DNA of 64,000 nucleotides from Pomphorhynchus laevis (GCA_012934845.2 WNNJ02003005.1:124001-188000), one strand, 5' to 3'; numbered from the stretch's first letter, positions 11,823 to 24,700 are shown. The notes: generated by a model not told the origin, from the letters alone. Program-made: numbers and translations.

Positions 11823-13266
11823 AAGTTACCCTCACCACTTTCCAGCCGTCGATGCAGCTCGTTGAAAGCCTCGTGTCTTCTCAAACGATCTGCAGGAGAT
11901 AAATCACGGAGTATATGAAAATCAGAGCGCGATAATCTAAATGCATGCTTGAGTAGGAAGTCAACATGATCTTTTGAGTCTAGAACAACTTTTAGAAGTC
12001 TAGGTCTATCTGAAAGTTTCTTGCCTAGACGAAAAACTCTTCGAACTTTAAGACACTTCGCAACATCCACATCGCACTGGAGAAAAATCTTAGAAAACAC
12101 TGCGCGAAGATGCATAATATCGTCATCCAGTCTACTTTGGGGATTGTTACTGAGAGATTCTTCAACACCGCTCACGATAACGTTTAACTCTCTTCTGGAG
12201 TTAAATTGTCTAGAGCTAAATTGTTTAGGGCTAGCAGACGGAACTAATGAAGAATTAGTCTCAGGGGTAATCGATGGCCGACGATGATTTGGAGGAATCA
12301 CTGCATGTTGTTTATTATTTGGAAGGCTAACTATTTGTCGTAGATTATCTATAGGCCTAACTATAATCTGACTAGCCTTTGCAAGATCCTTAACGCTCTC
12401 AATAAACGGGGCTACTAGAGGAGCAACACATAAACTGCAGCGGTGATGCAGTTGCTGCGGGTAAGCACAAGGACGCTCAGTACAATCGCTACCTAGAGGA
12501 CAGTTTTGAGAACAATCACTGCCCGAGGAAGTGTTAACAGGAGTTGACAAATCAACATTTGCATGCTTGAGGCGGAACATTTGTTATCTACATCAAGACC
12601 GACGCTGCTCGAGTCCAATATATGGGGATGAACAATAGAATCCAAAACAGGAAGTTGTTTGAAGGAGTAATCCATCACATTAGTCTCATGCAATGCATCC
12701 CTAACGAAGCATTGAGTTGAATTGTTATTGAAGGGTATGATTGATCGATCGCTCAGTTCTAACTTCGACTGCTGCGTGAGAGAATGATTGAGTACATGAA
12801 TAGCATTATTGGTTCCTATCTCAGATAATTTTGGAGTGGCCGAAACATCATCAATCCCTGACGACAAGCTGCTTGACTTTCTGAACGCTTCTGAACTCCG
12901 TTCTGGTTCGTTAATACTAAGATCTTCCCCATCGTTGTGACTGTTTGAATCTGCGTTCCTCTTTAAAGCATTTATTGATACTTGCTCGTCACAATGGCCC
13001 TTGAACAACAAGGAGAGCAATTCGGAGGCACAGAACCCACAAACAAAATCCCTAGAGAGTAGCGATTTCGTCAGACAGGATGGAACGTTGACAGCTGTCC
13101 ATATGTCGCATCCAGATCTGCTGCAAGAGACCTCGTGTTGCTGATACCCAGAGGAGGGGCTTGCTAATTTTGGTACAGTCTGATTGCGAGTACCGTTAAT
13201 CTGCTGACTTGCTAAGCATTTTTTCGTTTCTGTCTTCTTTGTTCTTGCCATCGATTGTTGTGTCAA
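11756..13266 (-). CDS. CR1-type LINE ORF1 with PHD-like zinc motif (frameshifted)
   Basis: ORF1 reads from 13266 (or the Met at 13251, MARTKKTETKKC) in one frame to about 12560, then continues in a second frame to 11756, so one frameshift is inferred near 12540-12590. The N-terminus has a PHD-like Cys cluster (VSCSRSGCDIW, then VCGFCASE). The C-terminal half resembles the RNA-binding part of L1/CR1 ORF1 proteins (NVIVSGVEES, RLGKKLSDRPRLLKV, HILRDLSPADRLRRHE). Its likely role is RNA binding or chaperoning of the LINE transcript. It is homologous to ORF1 at 60702-61889 but from a different subfamily. Confidence 0.7.
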
Positions 13267-13600
13267 CTCGTTTCGCTCGTTGTAATCGAATAATTGTGTG
13301 TTTAAGCTTGTGTGTTCGTTGGGCTTGCTTGTAAGTAGTTGTGTATTGTAAGTAGTAGCTTGTAAGTAGTAGTTGTATAGTCGATGTGTATAGTCGATTT
13401 GAATTTATTGATTCAAATTACTGATTTTATTTAGTATTATCACTCCACTTCCAGCCTTTGGATTTTCAAGATCGATATGAATGATTTTTCCGATTGTATG
13501 TTATTTTATTGTATGTTTATTAGAAACCAAAGTATGTTTATTGTATGTTTATTAGAAACCAAAGTATGTTCAATATATGTATGTTTATTAGAAACCAAAT
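13267..13600 (-). repeat. Tandem repeats in the 5' leader of the CR1 LINE
   Basis: Two repeat types lie upstream of ORF1: (GTAAGTAGT)-like units at 13328-13375, and three copies of a ~30-bp unit containing TGTTTATTAGAAACCAAA at 13510-13600. The latter motif also ends the L2-like copy at 62158-62180, which suggests a shared 5' start or promoter module. Confidence 0.6.
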
Positions 13601-14079
13601 CTTCAAGTTCATAGTCGATTGCAAAAGTGATCCAGCAGTATATTATAGAAATATCATTAAAGCCTGCTGAGCATCGCAGAGCGATACGGCATTATATTCG
13701 TTACTAATAAGTAAACAGGAAAACTGTTATAACTGGGTATTGGAAATCATCATAGTCTATCATCAATCAAATCCCTAGACCCGGTTTTGCTTATTGAGCT
13801 TCATCAGTAGGTTCCAGATTTTGATAGTGTGTATGCACCCTCTACTATAGTTCAGGTAAAAATTATTATCTTAAAGCTCTCGGGAAATCCCTCCGTCAAA
13901 AACTAGAGCATTGTAATTACTCAAATCATTATCTTGTGATAATGTAGTTGTTTGTCTGAAAGAAATTAAAAATAAAAATTTAAGCATGTTTCGCTTTCCC
14001 ACTTCCATTTTCTTCATTCTATTCTTATAAATATTATAAAGCATTGCATTCGTATAAAATATTTATTCTTGGAATTCAA
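13601..14079. other. Unassigned stretch
   Basis: No gene was seen. A hammerhead-like word (minus strand CTGATGA, GCT-CAATA-AGC, then AAAAC) lies at 13784-13807. The conserved G of GAAA is lost, so it is probably decayed. Confidence 0.35.
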
Positions 14080-14340
14080 GCTTTTATCTGTCATTATTTG
14101 ACCGGTCCAATATCTTTCTAATCCAAGAGGTTTGTAAGAGTTTTCGATGGTTGCAATTAATACGCTTTTCATCAAGTAATCATGATTTTACATCATGTAT
14201 TACTACATCTCATCGTTATTTATAGTTGTTTGGCTTTCACGTTTAGCCTTTGCTCTTTTCACGGTTGGATCTTATATTAAAAGATGATCCAGATTGTCCG
14301 ACATATTGATCTGTTCATGATCATGTACTGCTTTAAAATA
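14080..14340 (-). mobile_element. Penelope-like element fragment with GIY-YIG endonuclease residues
   Basis: The minus strand reads DQYVGQSGSSFNIR, the conserved second half of the PLE GIY-YIG nuclease (YVGQT/S-R-N). The flanking residues are compatible but interrupted by several stops. It is a short, old fragment. Confidence 0.5.
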
Positions 14341-14371
14341 ATAATTTTTTATCTGTTGGGAAAATACTAAC

Positions 14372-16436
14372 TAAATCTAAATGTAACCCATTTCTAGGAT
14401 TTAACTTAAGGTTTACCCTCATCGATCGTGAAGAATATACGTATCCTCACTGCAGCAAGTGTAACTAATAGAGAAACTGGGCCTCCAGCTGCAGTGATTC
14501 ACCTACGTGAGTAGTGTGGCCTGCCTGACTGTGCAACCCTGCAGTCAGGTCTTCGTAGCGAGACCCCCATCCTACTCTAACTGTGGGGGAGCCATCCTGC
14601 CTGGACAAGGAAATGTGGCAAGTTCAAGGAGTACCTTGTTAAATTCGTCAATCCAGGTCCTATGCTAAAGCCTGCTTCTTCCTCTTCCTTTTCTTCGGTT
14701 GCCTTCCCACGTATGGTGGATGCTGATTTATTGCGGGTGATGGATGCAAAAATTGATGCCGTCTATAAGAAAATGGAGACATTTATTTCATAAGTACTCT
14801 CTGCTATTGGTGCTAATCCGTCGATCCCGATTTCCACAGTTCAGACTTCCAACAAAAGGAAGCTTCGGCCCATGTAGTCCCCCCAATCAAGATTGGAAAA
14901 ATTGTTAAGAATCACAACCGAAGACATGAAGAGAATATTGCCCAGGGGCAAGTACTTACCCCAGGTGAAGCTAGGGCGGGAATGGAAACCTTTCTGCACC
15001 TAGCTCTGTCTAGGTAGGCAATCCCACATCCAACTAATCCATCACAATGCAGAGTACTCGTGAGCCTTTTCCACTAAATATCCTTCAGTGAAATTCGGGT
15101 AGTGCTTCTGCCCTTAGACTTCTATCCGGTAGAGATGTAGATGTTATAGTCCTTCAGGAAACGCGGTCTATCCGTCTCCCATAGGACATTACTCGATTTA
15201 TTCCAAAGCATATCTGTTCCCACTATACTCCGTACATAACTCCCACTCACTCCTCTTCATCGCAAGGACTCTTGACCTTAGTTAAGTGCTCCTTAAGGTC
15301 TTCCCTCCTATTAAACTACTCATGTCCAGCCATGTCACGTTTAGTAGTTTCACTCAGTAAGAACGGTAAACGCCTCAGTTTAGCCAATGTCTACATCCGT
15401 CAAGGAAAAATTCACAAGAACCGTGACCTTCTTGATAGTATTATTGACAGCGGTTATGACATGATACTTGAGGATTTCAACGACAGAACTAGTCGTTGGA
15501 TCAATGCAGCACTTCGCAAAGCTAGGAATGGTTATCTTATTCACAAACCACCGTCCCCTAACTTTCATTGCACATCAACAAAGTCTATCCTCGACATTTT
15601 ACTGCTTCACTCGAGGTGGTTGTTAAAACCCCTCTGCACGGAGCAGTCGCGCCAGCAATTGTCCACCTCTCATGACCTAATTCGTTGGAGAATTGAGAAA
15701 GATATGTTGATTCAAAGGAGGTTTCACTTTGATCCGATCAGAGTGGTTTTCTTTCAAGCGGCTATTCAACTCTTTTCCAGAATAGGAAATGAGAGTCTGA
15801 CCGAATTTAATACTTACCTCTTTTCGCAAGCTACCACAATTTTATCGACTACCTATAAAGGTAGTATATACAATCCCACTCCGACGAAACTCAAGGTCCT
15901 AGCGAAATTGCTTAACCTCCCTAATCTCTCTGTTTCCGCCAGACAGGCCCTCTCGAATGAATACTGGAGCACTAGGGATAGGACGAGTATTGCTCGCCTT
16001 AGTCCTTCTCAGTTTTCCTTTGGGAGATTTTCAAGAACGAGAAGTTTAGTGTTGGAAGGATAGAGCATTTGGTTGGATAAGGAATGTAGGCCTTGACAAA
16101 GTTTGGAGGAGTCACTAGCCCTACACAACTATGAAGCCACTCAATCACTTCAGCCAATCCCGCCTTGGGATAACTTCAGGAGTAGGAATCTATCTGTTAC
16201 GGGTATCCTTATCTCCTGGGGTCCACTCACGGGCACCTCCAAATCCGTCGCTCCACTGTCTTTTTGGGTCTGTCAGCTTTTGACCGCCGATTAGAGAAGA
16301 GAGGTGGCCGTCATAATGTTTTTATACCCTATCCGATGTAGCAGACATCAATATTAGTAAGTGTATTTTTATTCCTAAGAAAAAATCCTGCTCATGTCCT
16401 AACGATCTGCGACCCATTTCGATTCAAAATGCTCGT
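14372..16436 (+). mobile_element. Family C LINE, 5'- and 3'-truncated broken copy (C1)
   Basis: It begins inside ORF1 (NPFLGFNLRFTLID, then a zinc-knuckle region with PHCSKC), runs through the ORF1/ORF2 junction (ORF2 start near 15047) and ends inside ORF2 before the RT core, at IQNA. The endonuclease frame 15272-16063 shows LANVYIRQGKIHKNRDLLD and STSHDLIRW; the catalytic GDFND has become EDFND. Frameshifts and stops are present throughout. The minus-strand frames here are shadows. Confidence 0.85.
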
Positions 16437-16439
16437 AAA

Positions 16440-16990
16440 AGCGATCTGAGGTTGGATTATATCGTAATTAAGTTTGCTTGAATTTCAGCTGTCACTAGAG
16501 ATCTAATGGTGTTGCAAATGTTTGATGCACGTTTTTTGTCTCAGCTTTTGTGATTCTTTGATAGTTTGTTGTTTCTTGCTGCCTACATGCTTCGGCCATG
16601 TAGTCGTACTTTCCCCAAATAACAACGTTACCACCTTTATCAGCAGAATTCACAAATATTTTAGGATTTTTAACTAGATCTCTTATAAATTTTTATTAAG
16701 CATTAGTTGCTAATGTTTGAATTGTGACGATTGTTTGGAAGCATATTTATGTATTTTTGTGGGATGTCTATGTCTATTCACCCTAGCCATATGCCTCAAA
16801 GTGTTCATACTTATATCTTTTACAGCCTTCGTAACAACTTCTCTTAGTTTCTGAAATAATTATTGTCTAATAAATTCTCCCCTTTGTGGCACGAAATTGA
16901 GGCCTAAACTTAGTGCATGTAACTTGTTCTGACGGATGGATTCATTAGACAAATTAGCAAATTTGTTTGCTCATTTTTAAACTTTAATCT
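16440..16990 (-). mobile_element. Penelope-like element, N-terminal RT region
   Basis: The minus strand carries the PLE signatures LSLGLNFVPQRGEF (upstream region) and NSADKGGNVVIWGKYDYM (the ADKGG-VVI box that precedes RT motif 1), separated by stops. The YxDD half is absent. It directly follows the truncated end of the family C copy. Confidence 0.65.
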
Positions 16991-17690
16991 GCGTCGTTTG
17001 TTAACAAATATACGATTGGGTTGTTATTCCAAAAGTGCAGCGAATATCACTGAAATGTCAATGATCAGGATATTACGGAATTTATCGGTAATGTTCCTAG
17101 CATTAGCAAAGGAGGAATTATACTAAAATATGTAAATTAATAAATGCAGTAAGCTGTCAAAATTAACCAACAAAAATGCTGATATCGTAGATTGAGGTGG
17201 GTAACTATGATTTTGGAATATCATCACAATCGTAGATTGGTGTGATATTCCAGTATAATCGATATAAATCGATTATATTGGAATAGATAAAAAGTGTATT
17301 ATTTACTATCGAACCCTACATAACGGCCTTTATGAAACAGCTTTTAAATTATTAAAATTTAAAAAATGTAATTTTATTAAGTTTAATTTTTTAATTAAAG
17401 ATTATTATTTTATATTTAATTTCTTATATTAAGCAATGAATCTGACTCACTAATTTGATAGCAATATCGATATTGTGTTAGAAAAATCCAATTTGTACAT
17501 TCCCATTGTCATATCAAATTTTTTAATTTGCGCATTCCTTTTGTACGCTATTATTTGAACAAATAATTATTACGCATTATTATAATTACGTTTGAACAAT
17601 TATTATTTTGAACAATTATTCAAACATTTATTTTGAACAATTATTATTTTGAACAAATAATTATTACGCATTATTATAATTACGCATCCA
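16991..17690. repeat. AT-rich stretch with two hairpins and a simple repeat
   Basis: Two adjacent foldbacks lie at about 17213-17252 (TGGAATATCA / TGATATTCCA arms) and 17252-17287 (TATAATCGAT / ATCGATTATA arms). From 17570 to 17690 short units (TTTTGAACAATTATT, TTACGCATTATTATAA) repeat imperfectly. No gene was seen. Confidence 0.5.
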
Positions 17691-17758
17691 TAATTGAGCT
17701 ATTATTCGAACAAAGAATTATTGGAGCTCGATCAAAGAAAAAATAAAGTTTTATTGAT

Positions 17759-17787
17759 ATTTCGCTAACCTCCGTTAGCATCTTCAG
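17759..17787 (-). ncRNA. Hammerhead ribozyme-like core (minus strand)
   Basis: Read on the minus strand: CTGAAGA, stem II GCTAAC/GTTAGC with a GGAG loop, then GAAA-T. Position 7 of the CUGANGA box is free in hammerheads, so this satisfies the core. Stems I and III are not clear, so cleavage activity is uncertain. Confidence 0.5.
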
Positions 17788-17795
17788 AAAATTAC

Positions 17796-17824
17796 CTGAT
17801 GATGCTAACAAAAGTTAGCGAAAT
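17796..17824 (+). ncRNA. Hammerhead ribozyme-like core (plus strand)
   Basis: Plus strand: CTGATGA at 17796-17802, stem II GCTAAC (17804-17809) and GTTAGC (17814-17819) closing an AAAA loop, then GAAAT at 17820-17824. All invariant core bases are present. It lies 8 bp from its partner on the other strand. Stems I and III remain to be defined. Confidence 0.55.
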
Positions 17825-18310
17825 ACAAAAAATATCCTGGTTTCTTTGATCCAGCTCCAATAATTCTTTATCAATAAAATGGATCATTAAGAAATTATTT
17901 GAAATCATTATTTGAGCAATTTTTTTACTATATTTAGAATATCGCAATAGCCCTGATCACGATTACTATATTCTATAAAGTTAATAAAACAAGGAACAAC
18001 TTAAACAACAGAATAACTGATATATCATAGCCCCAAATATGATTCACAAAACTTATTCTTGTAGACTTTCTCGTAGATTCTAAGGACTGCATCGATGTAA
18101 TTTCGTAGTCGTTATTTCTATAAGCATCCTAATAAGTTATTTCTGTGAGCATCGTAATAAGTCATCGGTAAATGATAATTTATATTATGCAGAGTTAGTA
18201 CAATGTAAGCTGAATAACGCCTGATGTTTTTGTTATATTCAGTTATCCGATATCGGATAATTGACTGAGCATTTGGTAATTGTTTTGAATAGCATCAACA
18301 CAAGTTTTCT

Positions 18311-18474
18311 TAAGACATCATTCGTTTGAGCAACACTGATGGTACTCAATACAGAAAGCAGTTTAAAGGTAACTAGATTTTAAATAAATTATTAAGACAT
18401 CATTCTTTTGAGCAACACTGATGGTACTCAATACAGAAAACAGTTTAAAGGTAACTAGATTTTAAATAAATTAT
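18311..18474. repeat. 82-bp tandem duplication
   Basis: Two head-to-tail copies (18311-18392, 18393-18474) differ at only a couple of positions, so the duplication is recent. It lies just downstream of the ZIP stop codon and could fall in its 3' untranslated region. Confidence 0.8.
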
Positions 18475-18556
18475 TTAGAATAATCATTTATGAGCAAATA
18501 ACAAAACACATGAGAATAGAATTGGCATGTTCATTAGTATATAGAGTGTATGTGTT

Positions 18557-18745
18557 CTAAATAATTTGCAATGTAGATACATAAAAAATAGTTAATTGAA
18601 TGGCGAATCCTAATATGATGGCAACATTTTGCACAACCATACTCTTTAAAAGTGTATCTTTAAGAGCATGTTTTTTGGTTTTTCCGACGAATCCATAAGT
18701 AGCCAGTTTTGTCATTTTTGTTTGAATGTCTACAATTTCAACGAG
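18557..18745 (-). CDS. ZIP transporter exon 8 (end of TM7, TM8, stop)
   Basis: After acceptor TTTAG the exon reads LVEIVDIQTKM, a basic linker, LLKSMVVQNVAIILGFAI and a short hydrophobic end before TAG at 18557. It lines up with the ZIP C-terminus (DMxPEM..QNxGxLxGF), so it completes the protein. It is joined in phase 0 to exon 7 across a 4.0-kb intron. Confidence 0.75.
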   Translation of the reverse strand, partial: LVEIVDIQTKMTKLATYGFVGKTKKHALKDTLLKSMVVQNVAIILGFAIQLTIFYVSTLQII

Positions 18746-21700
18746 CTAAACACAAATAAAATAGTTACAATGGGAAGACCATTGGTTACAATGGAAAATG
18801 GTTAAGTTGAAGACCAAATAGAAGAAAAATAAAAACGTATTTTTAATTGATATTTCTTTAATTTTGTAATTAAAGAAATTGTTGAATTTTTATTAACTCC
18901 ATTTGATCTAGAATACAAATGGTATAATATCACCATTTATTATTAAACAGATAGTTTAATATTACATTTGACAGACGGTTTAACTCCATCTGCTAAAACT
19001 CGATGATTTTCATTTGCTGAAACTGTCAAAGTTTGATACTACAATATTAAATTAAAAACCTATGATTTTATTTGCTGAAATGAGAATAATTAATTTTGCA
19101 ATTAAAGAAAGTGTTGAATTTTTATTAACTCCTGTTATTTGATCTAAAACACAAACATGTTATATTAATTTTATAAAAAATATTTTGTTTGTTAAATATC
19201 AAGCAAACAATCTTTATTAGTATTTTTAAATATTAGTAAAATATGCAATATTTAATATATTTATTATGTACTAAGAACCGAATACTGGAATTTTCTTTAA
19301 TATGAATATGCAATCAAAGTAGTGAAGAATTAATAATTTTTTTTATTTCTTGACTATAAGAACAACTTTAAAAAATAACGGATTATGTTGTTTTAATAGT
19401 GCATTACAAACGCTTTTTTTAATCTGATGGCTTCAGAATTGAGTCAAAACATCCCAAGAAAAGTTTTGATTAAACTGGCAAACATTTCAATCATTGCAAA
19501 AATATGGTGCCTGACTAGAAGCACGATCAAGCATGTAAGAGTACATATTCATTTAAGAGTGCATATTCATACTACCAAAAACTTTAGAAAGCAAACATAA
19601 TTTATCTCTTATCTAAATTTTTAGCAAAAATAAACGCTTATTTCTACTTATTATGGTGGCATTGAAAATTTTGATAAAATACCGAAATTACAATTTTTTA
19701 CAATTAAGAATTTCGTTATAATAAAAACATGATTCATTTATCGGTAAAGAATTATTGGAGCTGGATCAAAGAAAGAAGGAAAATTTTATTTGATGAGAAA
19801 CAAAATTTAAGAGCTTAAACACACAATATTTCTTATCAACGGTGTAAGATTTTAAGAGTAAAAACTTTTGAGAGTAAAAACTTTCTTGATTACAAACATC
19901 TTACAATAAATAACATACACAATCATACAGCCAAGAAAGATCTTCTATTACTACGATTACTACGATTAATACGATTACAACGTTTACAACGATTACAACT
20001 ATATTACTACGATTACAACGTTTACTTCAACGATTAAAGAATTTAAAATTGCCCTGATTATAATAAGTTCTTACAATTTGGAATTCAAAATTGAAATTTA
20101 AATTAAATTCCATTGATACCGCAATAAACGAAATCTGTTGATCCTGCTTCTAAATTTAATGGTTTCCATTATTTTAATTAAATTGAAGATGTGATCCATT
20201 ATTTATTATAATGAAGTGTAAAATTAGAAAAATGAGTAACTTGAAGGCTTGTAGAACAAACGAATCAATAATCTCCGTCTCGTAAGTAATTAGGGATAAA
20301 TTTAATAATCGTGGCCTTTAAATGTTATTCTGGTTAATAGATTCACTTTTTGAGATTAAAAATTCAAATGATGCTACGGCTTTAGATATAACAAATTTAC
20401 CGCAATAGCGATTTAAGATGCTGATCAAATTGATATGAGGAGATAATAAAAACAATATAATTTATCAAAAGATGATTATGTGAAAGGAATTGTGATGCTA
20501 AGCATATGCCTTTTCAATTATATTGTCAGAAACAAGTTCCAAATATTGAATATGTTATAATGCACGGTGTATTACAAAGAAGGTAAGTTTTTACTCAGAA
20601 TTAGTGCTATCTTGCAAGATTAATTTAAATTATAATATTTTAATTTAATTAAATTAATAAACTATTTAATTAAGCAGCTTTCAGTTGTGAAAATAATAAA
20701 TTTTACGAAATAACAATTTTGTAAAAATTGAATGACAAAACTAAATGAATCTTCCACAAATCAATTTTCAGTTGCTCTAGTGTTCATAATATAATAATTA
20801 TGCTTTAAATGTATTAACTGTTGTTAGGCTACAGGGCCACACTGATGCGACCACACTGTAGAGATTAGTAGACTAAGGTCGAAACGCCCCATTGGGGTCT
20901 AGGTATCTGTGGTAAGCACATTCCGGGTTAAGTTTCCCAAAGAAGGCTGTAAAGTTTTGTGATAAATTTAATTTAAATATAAATCGTTAAGTATTTAAAA
21001 AATAAAATGATTTAGTAACTAATGATGTTGTAAAATAAACTAAAATAATTATTAATTAGTATTTATTTATAAAAATATAAAATTTAATTACCCTAATTAC
21101 ATCCATTTATATAAATAGTAAGAAATATCATTTAAATTAATTAAATTTAAGAAATACTTTTGGTTTAAAATTCGTTTTTATGACATCTGCAACTACATTT
21201 TGTCGCTGCACAGCTAGCGATATTGGGCAGATTTAGCAAATATAGTTTAAAAATCGAGCAAATTTTATTTTGATTTATTTTAATAATATAAATAAGATCA
21301 TATAACTGTCTACGTATTTTATACGACTACGTATTTTATAAAAATAATAAATAATAAATAATTATGAAATAATTTATGCAATTTCTATTCATATCAAGTT
21401 AAAATTTAAAATTGAAATTTAAAAAGGTCAATTGTTATGAATTGACTAATAAATAACAGACGATATTATTTATGAGTCGCTAACGATAATAAAAATCATT
21501 TCTTTTATCATGACATATTATCCATCAAGGTTTTATTTTATAGAGATCATATTTTAATAGATAACATGTCGTGTATTAGAATTAAGATTAGAGATCAGCA
21601 ATATGATCAGCAATGCTATCAGATTTGGTATATATTTCCCTTTATCGGCTACTTTATTTACTTTTTTATTAATAAATAACTGTATTTTTATTTTATTTAT

Positions 21701-24700
21701 CTACTCTTTACAGGGAAATTGATCACTCAGATTATGTAACTAAGTCTATGTATTTTATACGATATATAAATAGAAGTAAAAAATAAATAATAATATAAGA
21801 TTTTATAGAATTTATATTTATATCAAGTTAAAATTTAAAATTTAGAAGATATTCAAGAACGAGAAGGTTGTCTCTTGGAAGGATAGAGCTTTGGGCTAGA
21901 TTGGAAAAATAAATCTTGACACAGTTTTGGAGGAGTCACTATCCCAACATAATTATGGAGCCACTCAATCACCTTAATCATTCCCGTCTTGAGGAGACTT
22001 TAGGAGTAGGGATCTATACGTCTCAGATATCTTTAACTCCTGGGGGCCAATTCCGAGCACCTCCAAATCCGTCGCTTCACTCTCTTCTCGTGTCTGTCAG
22101 CTTTTGACAGCCGAACAAAGAAAATAAGTAGCCGTCACAGTGCTATTAGCCGCCCCATCCGATGTGGCCGGAATCAACATTAGTAGACGAATATTTTTAC
22201 CAAAGAACAATCTGGTCTCGTGTCCTAAAGACTTGCAGCCCATTTCTATTCAAAATTTCCTCGTCTCGATATACGAAAAAGCCCTTGCGCATAGAATACG
22301 TAGAATATGTATTTTATACGATATAAAATTTTATACAATTTATATTTATAATAAATATAATTATCACATCAGAAAAAAAATCAAATACAAAAACTACTGA
22401 CACCTAATATTTATATCAAGTTAAAATTTAAAATTTAAATTTAAAAAGTCGATTTTTTGAATTGACTAATAAATAGCAGACGATGAACAAGGATTATATA
22501 ATTACTGATTTAAATAATTAGTTGATTATTTCAATCAGCAAAATAGAAAATTAATTTTAGTATTAAATTTTATTCATAAATTTGAAAATACCGTAATTCA
22601 TCAAAAATTTATAATATAATTTCATGTATTTTCAATTTCATTTACACTTTATTTTCTTATTATAATTACAGCTAACAATATATAATGTTTTTAAAATTTA
22701 TTAATTATATGATTATTAATACTACAGCTATTTATAATAAATTAAATCAAATACAACAAATTCTACTTACGATTATACTAAGTGAAATGTACATAAACAT
22801 TCCACCGGCGATTGCGTATATGTAGCGATGAATCATTTCGTTATCACCGATACTGATTCCAATCGCTACCCCGATATAATTTGTACAAGCCCCTACGAAA
22901 TTTAGTATAACAGCATGACGGACAGCGAGGCCTGCTTTTAAAAATAAGGCAAAATCACCTACAAATGAAAAAATAAAATTTTAATCCGTAATATGGTAGT
23001 TTGCTTACCAAGCTCGCACGGAACTTCTTCAAATAAAATTGCTAAAACTAAACCAATTGCAGATTTAGGATCACCTTTGAACGCTGCACCAACAGCCAAA
23101 CCATCAACAAAATTATGTAGTCCATCACTTATGAGGACCATGTATACTATAGCTGGAATATCTCTAATAGATTTTACGGGTATAATGATATTTGTAATTT
23201 TGTTCTCTTCAGACTATCAGAAGAAGAATGCAATAAATATTTCATGATAAATGTTTTTATTAATTAACATCTGTAAAATAAAAAAAATACAAATTACATT
23301 AAATTGTAAGTTATCTAATTTAGTAGTTTTTAAAAAAAATTGTTAATGTCTTTACAAATCCTTCATCTTTGCGATTGATTGCAGGATTCATCTCTTTGAT
23401 GAATATCGCTTCTAGAATTCGTAAATTCACAGCATCAAGTTGTTTCATTAAATCCTTTGTATTATCAATAATTTCCTTTTTAGATACCTTAATGTTATGT
23501 TCATCTTCCATATGCTTCTTAATCGCACCGCTATATGAATGTTGAGTTATTCGTGAATACAACCGTTGCGTCGTGTAATCAATAAAAATGTTGTTAGAAC
23601 TGACCTTACATTCAGCTTTTGGACATGCGAATTGGTACACAGTGTTGTGCAAGAGTCTTTGAATCGTACAATTTTTCAATATTGTGTGGCTAAGTTTCAG
23701 GCTCTTATAATATATTCTCAATTTTACTATCTTTTCTGATGTAACTTTTTTCTTCATTATATAACGTAATTTGTTTTTTTTTTGCAATCGGGATGCAGAT
23801 GTGTATTGGTCACAATAATACACTATAAATCCATTAGTATTTGTATGCTGATGTCGCACACTCGGTTCGTAGTTTTTAGAAAATTCCTAATCATTCTATC
23901 AACAAATCTAAATGGCTAGTTATTATCGACAAAAATTTGTCTAATTCGTTCTAAGTCCTTATGCAATTCATTCCAGTTAGTGCAAATAGGATAGGGGCGG
24001 TGCAGTAACGATTTGATAGCAGTCTCTTTGTATTTGAGTGGGCAAATACTAGAAAGATTCACACACACTGACCATCATAAGTGCTTTTTCTGTACACCGA
24101 ACACTACAATTTATTGTCAGTATTGTTGACAAGTACGTCGAGGAACGGTAATACATTTTGGTTTTCAAACTCAACCGTAAAATGAAGACATGACAAACTT
24201 TCGCTTAAGCTCAATTACATTTTCAGCGTTATTAACACATATGAAAGTATCATCTACATATCGAATGAAAAATGACGTTTTATCTCCTGAAAATATTTTC
24301 CTTTCCAAGTGACCCACATAAAGGTTGGCTATTGTTGGTCCCAATACAGACTCCATGGCAACTCCATCAACTTGTTTGTATGTATATCAATTAGGACATG
24401 TAAATATAGATTCATTTAAGCAGAGCTCAAGTAATTGTATAAAGTGTTCTTAAGACAAGACATTAGTTTGAAGACTATTTTGTTGATTATCACTGTATAC
24501 GTATTCTAACCCCAGTTCAATGCAATCACGAATTGGGATGTTTATGAATAAATCGCCAACGTTCATTGAATCCATTATACCGCTTGGTTTGCATAAAAGT
24601 AATTTGTCAACAAACTCACCACTTGATTTGCAGGTATATTCTTGGGAAACATGTGGGGCTATCATATCTTTAAGAATTTTAGAAATCGCACAGAATGGTG

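Larger units (their letters stand above)
17697..17885. repeat. Inverted-repeat element made of two head-to-head units with hammerhead cores
   Basis: The two arms share the terminal motif GAATTATTGGAGCT..GATCAAAGAAA and meet at 17788-17795. Each arm ends in a hammerhead-type core, one on each strand (see separate entries). The same arm is found singly at 19746-19800 and 30526-30600, and in another inverted pair at 30938-31135. The outer motif CTTTGATCCAGCTCCAATAAT is a good label for the family. It is likely a non-autonomous PLE tail or retrozyme-like unit. Confidence 0.65.
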
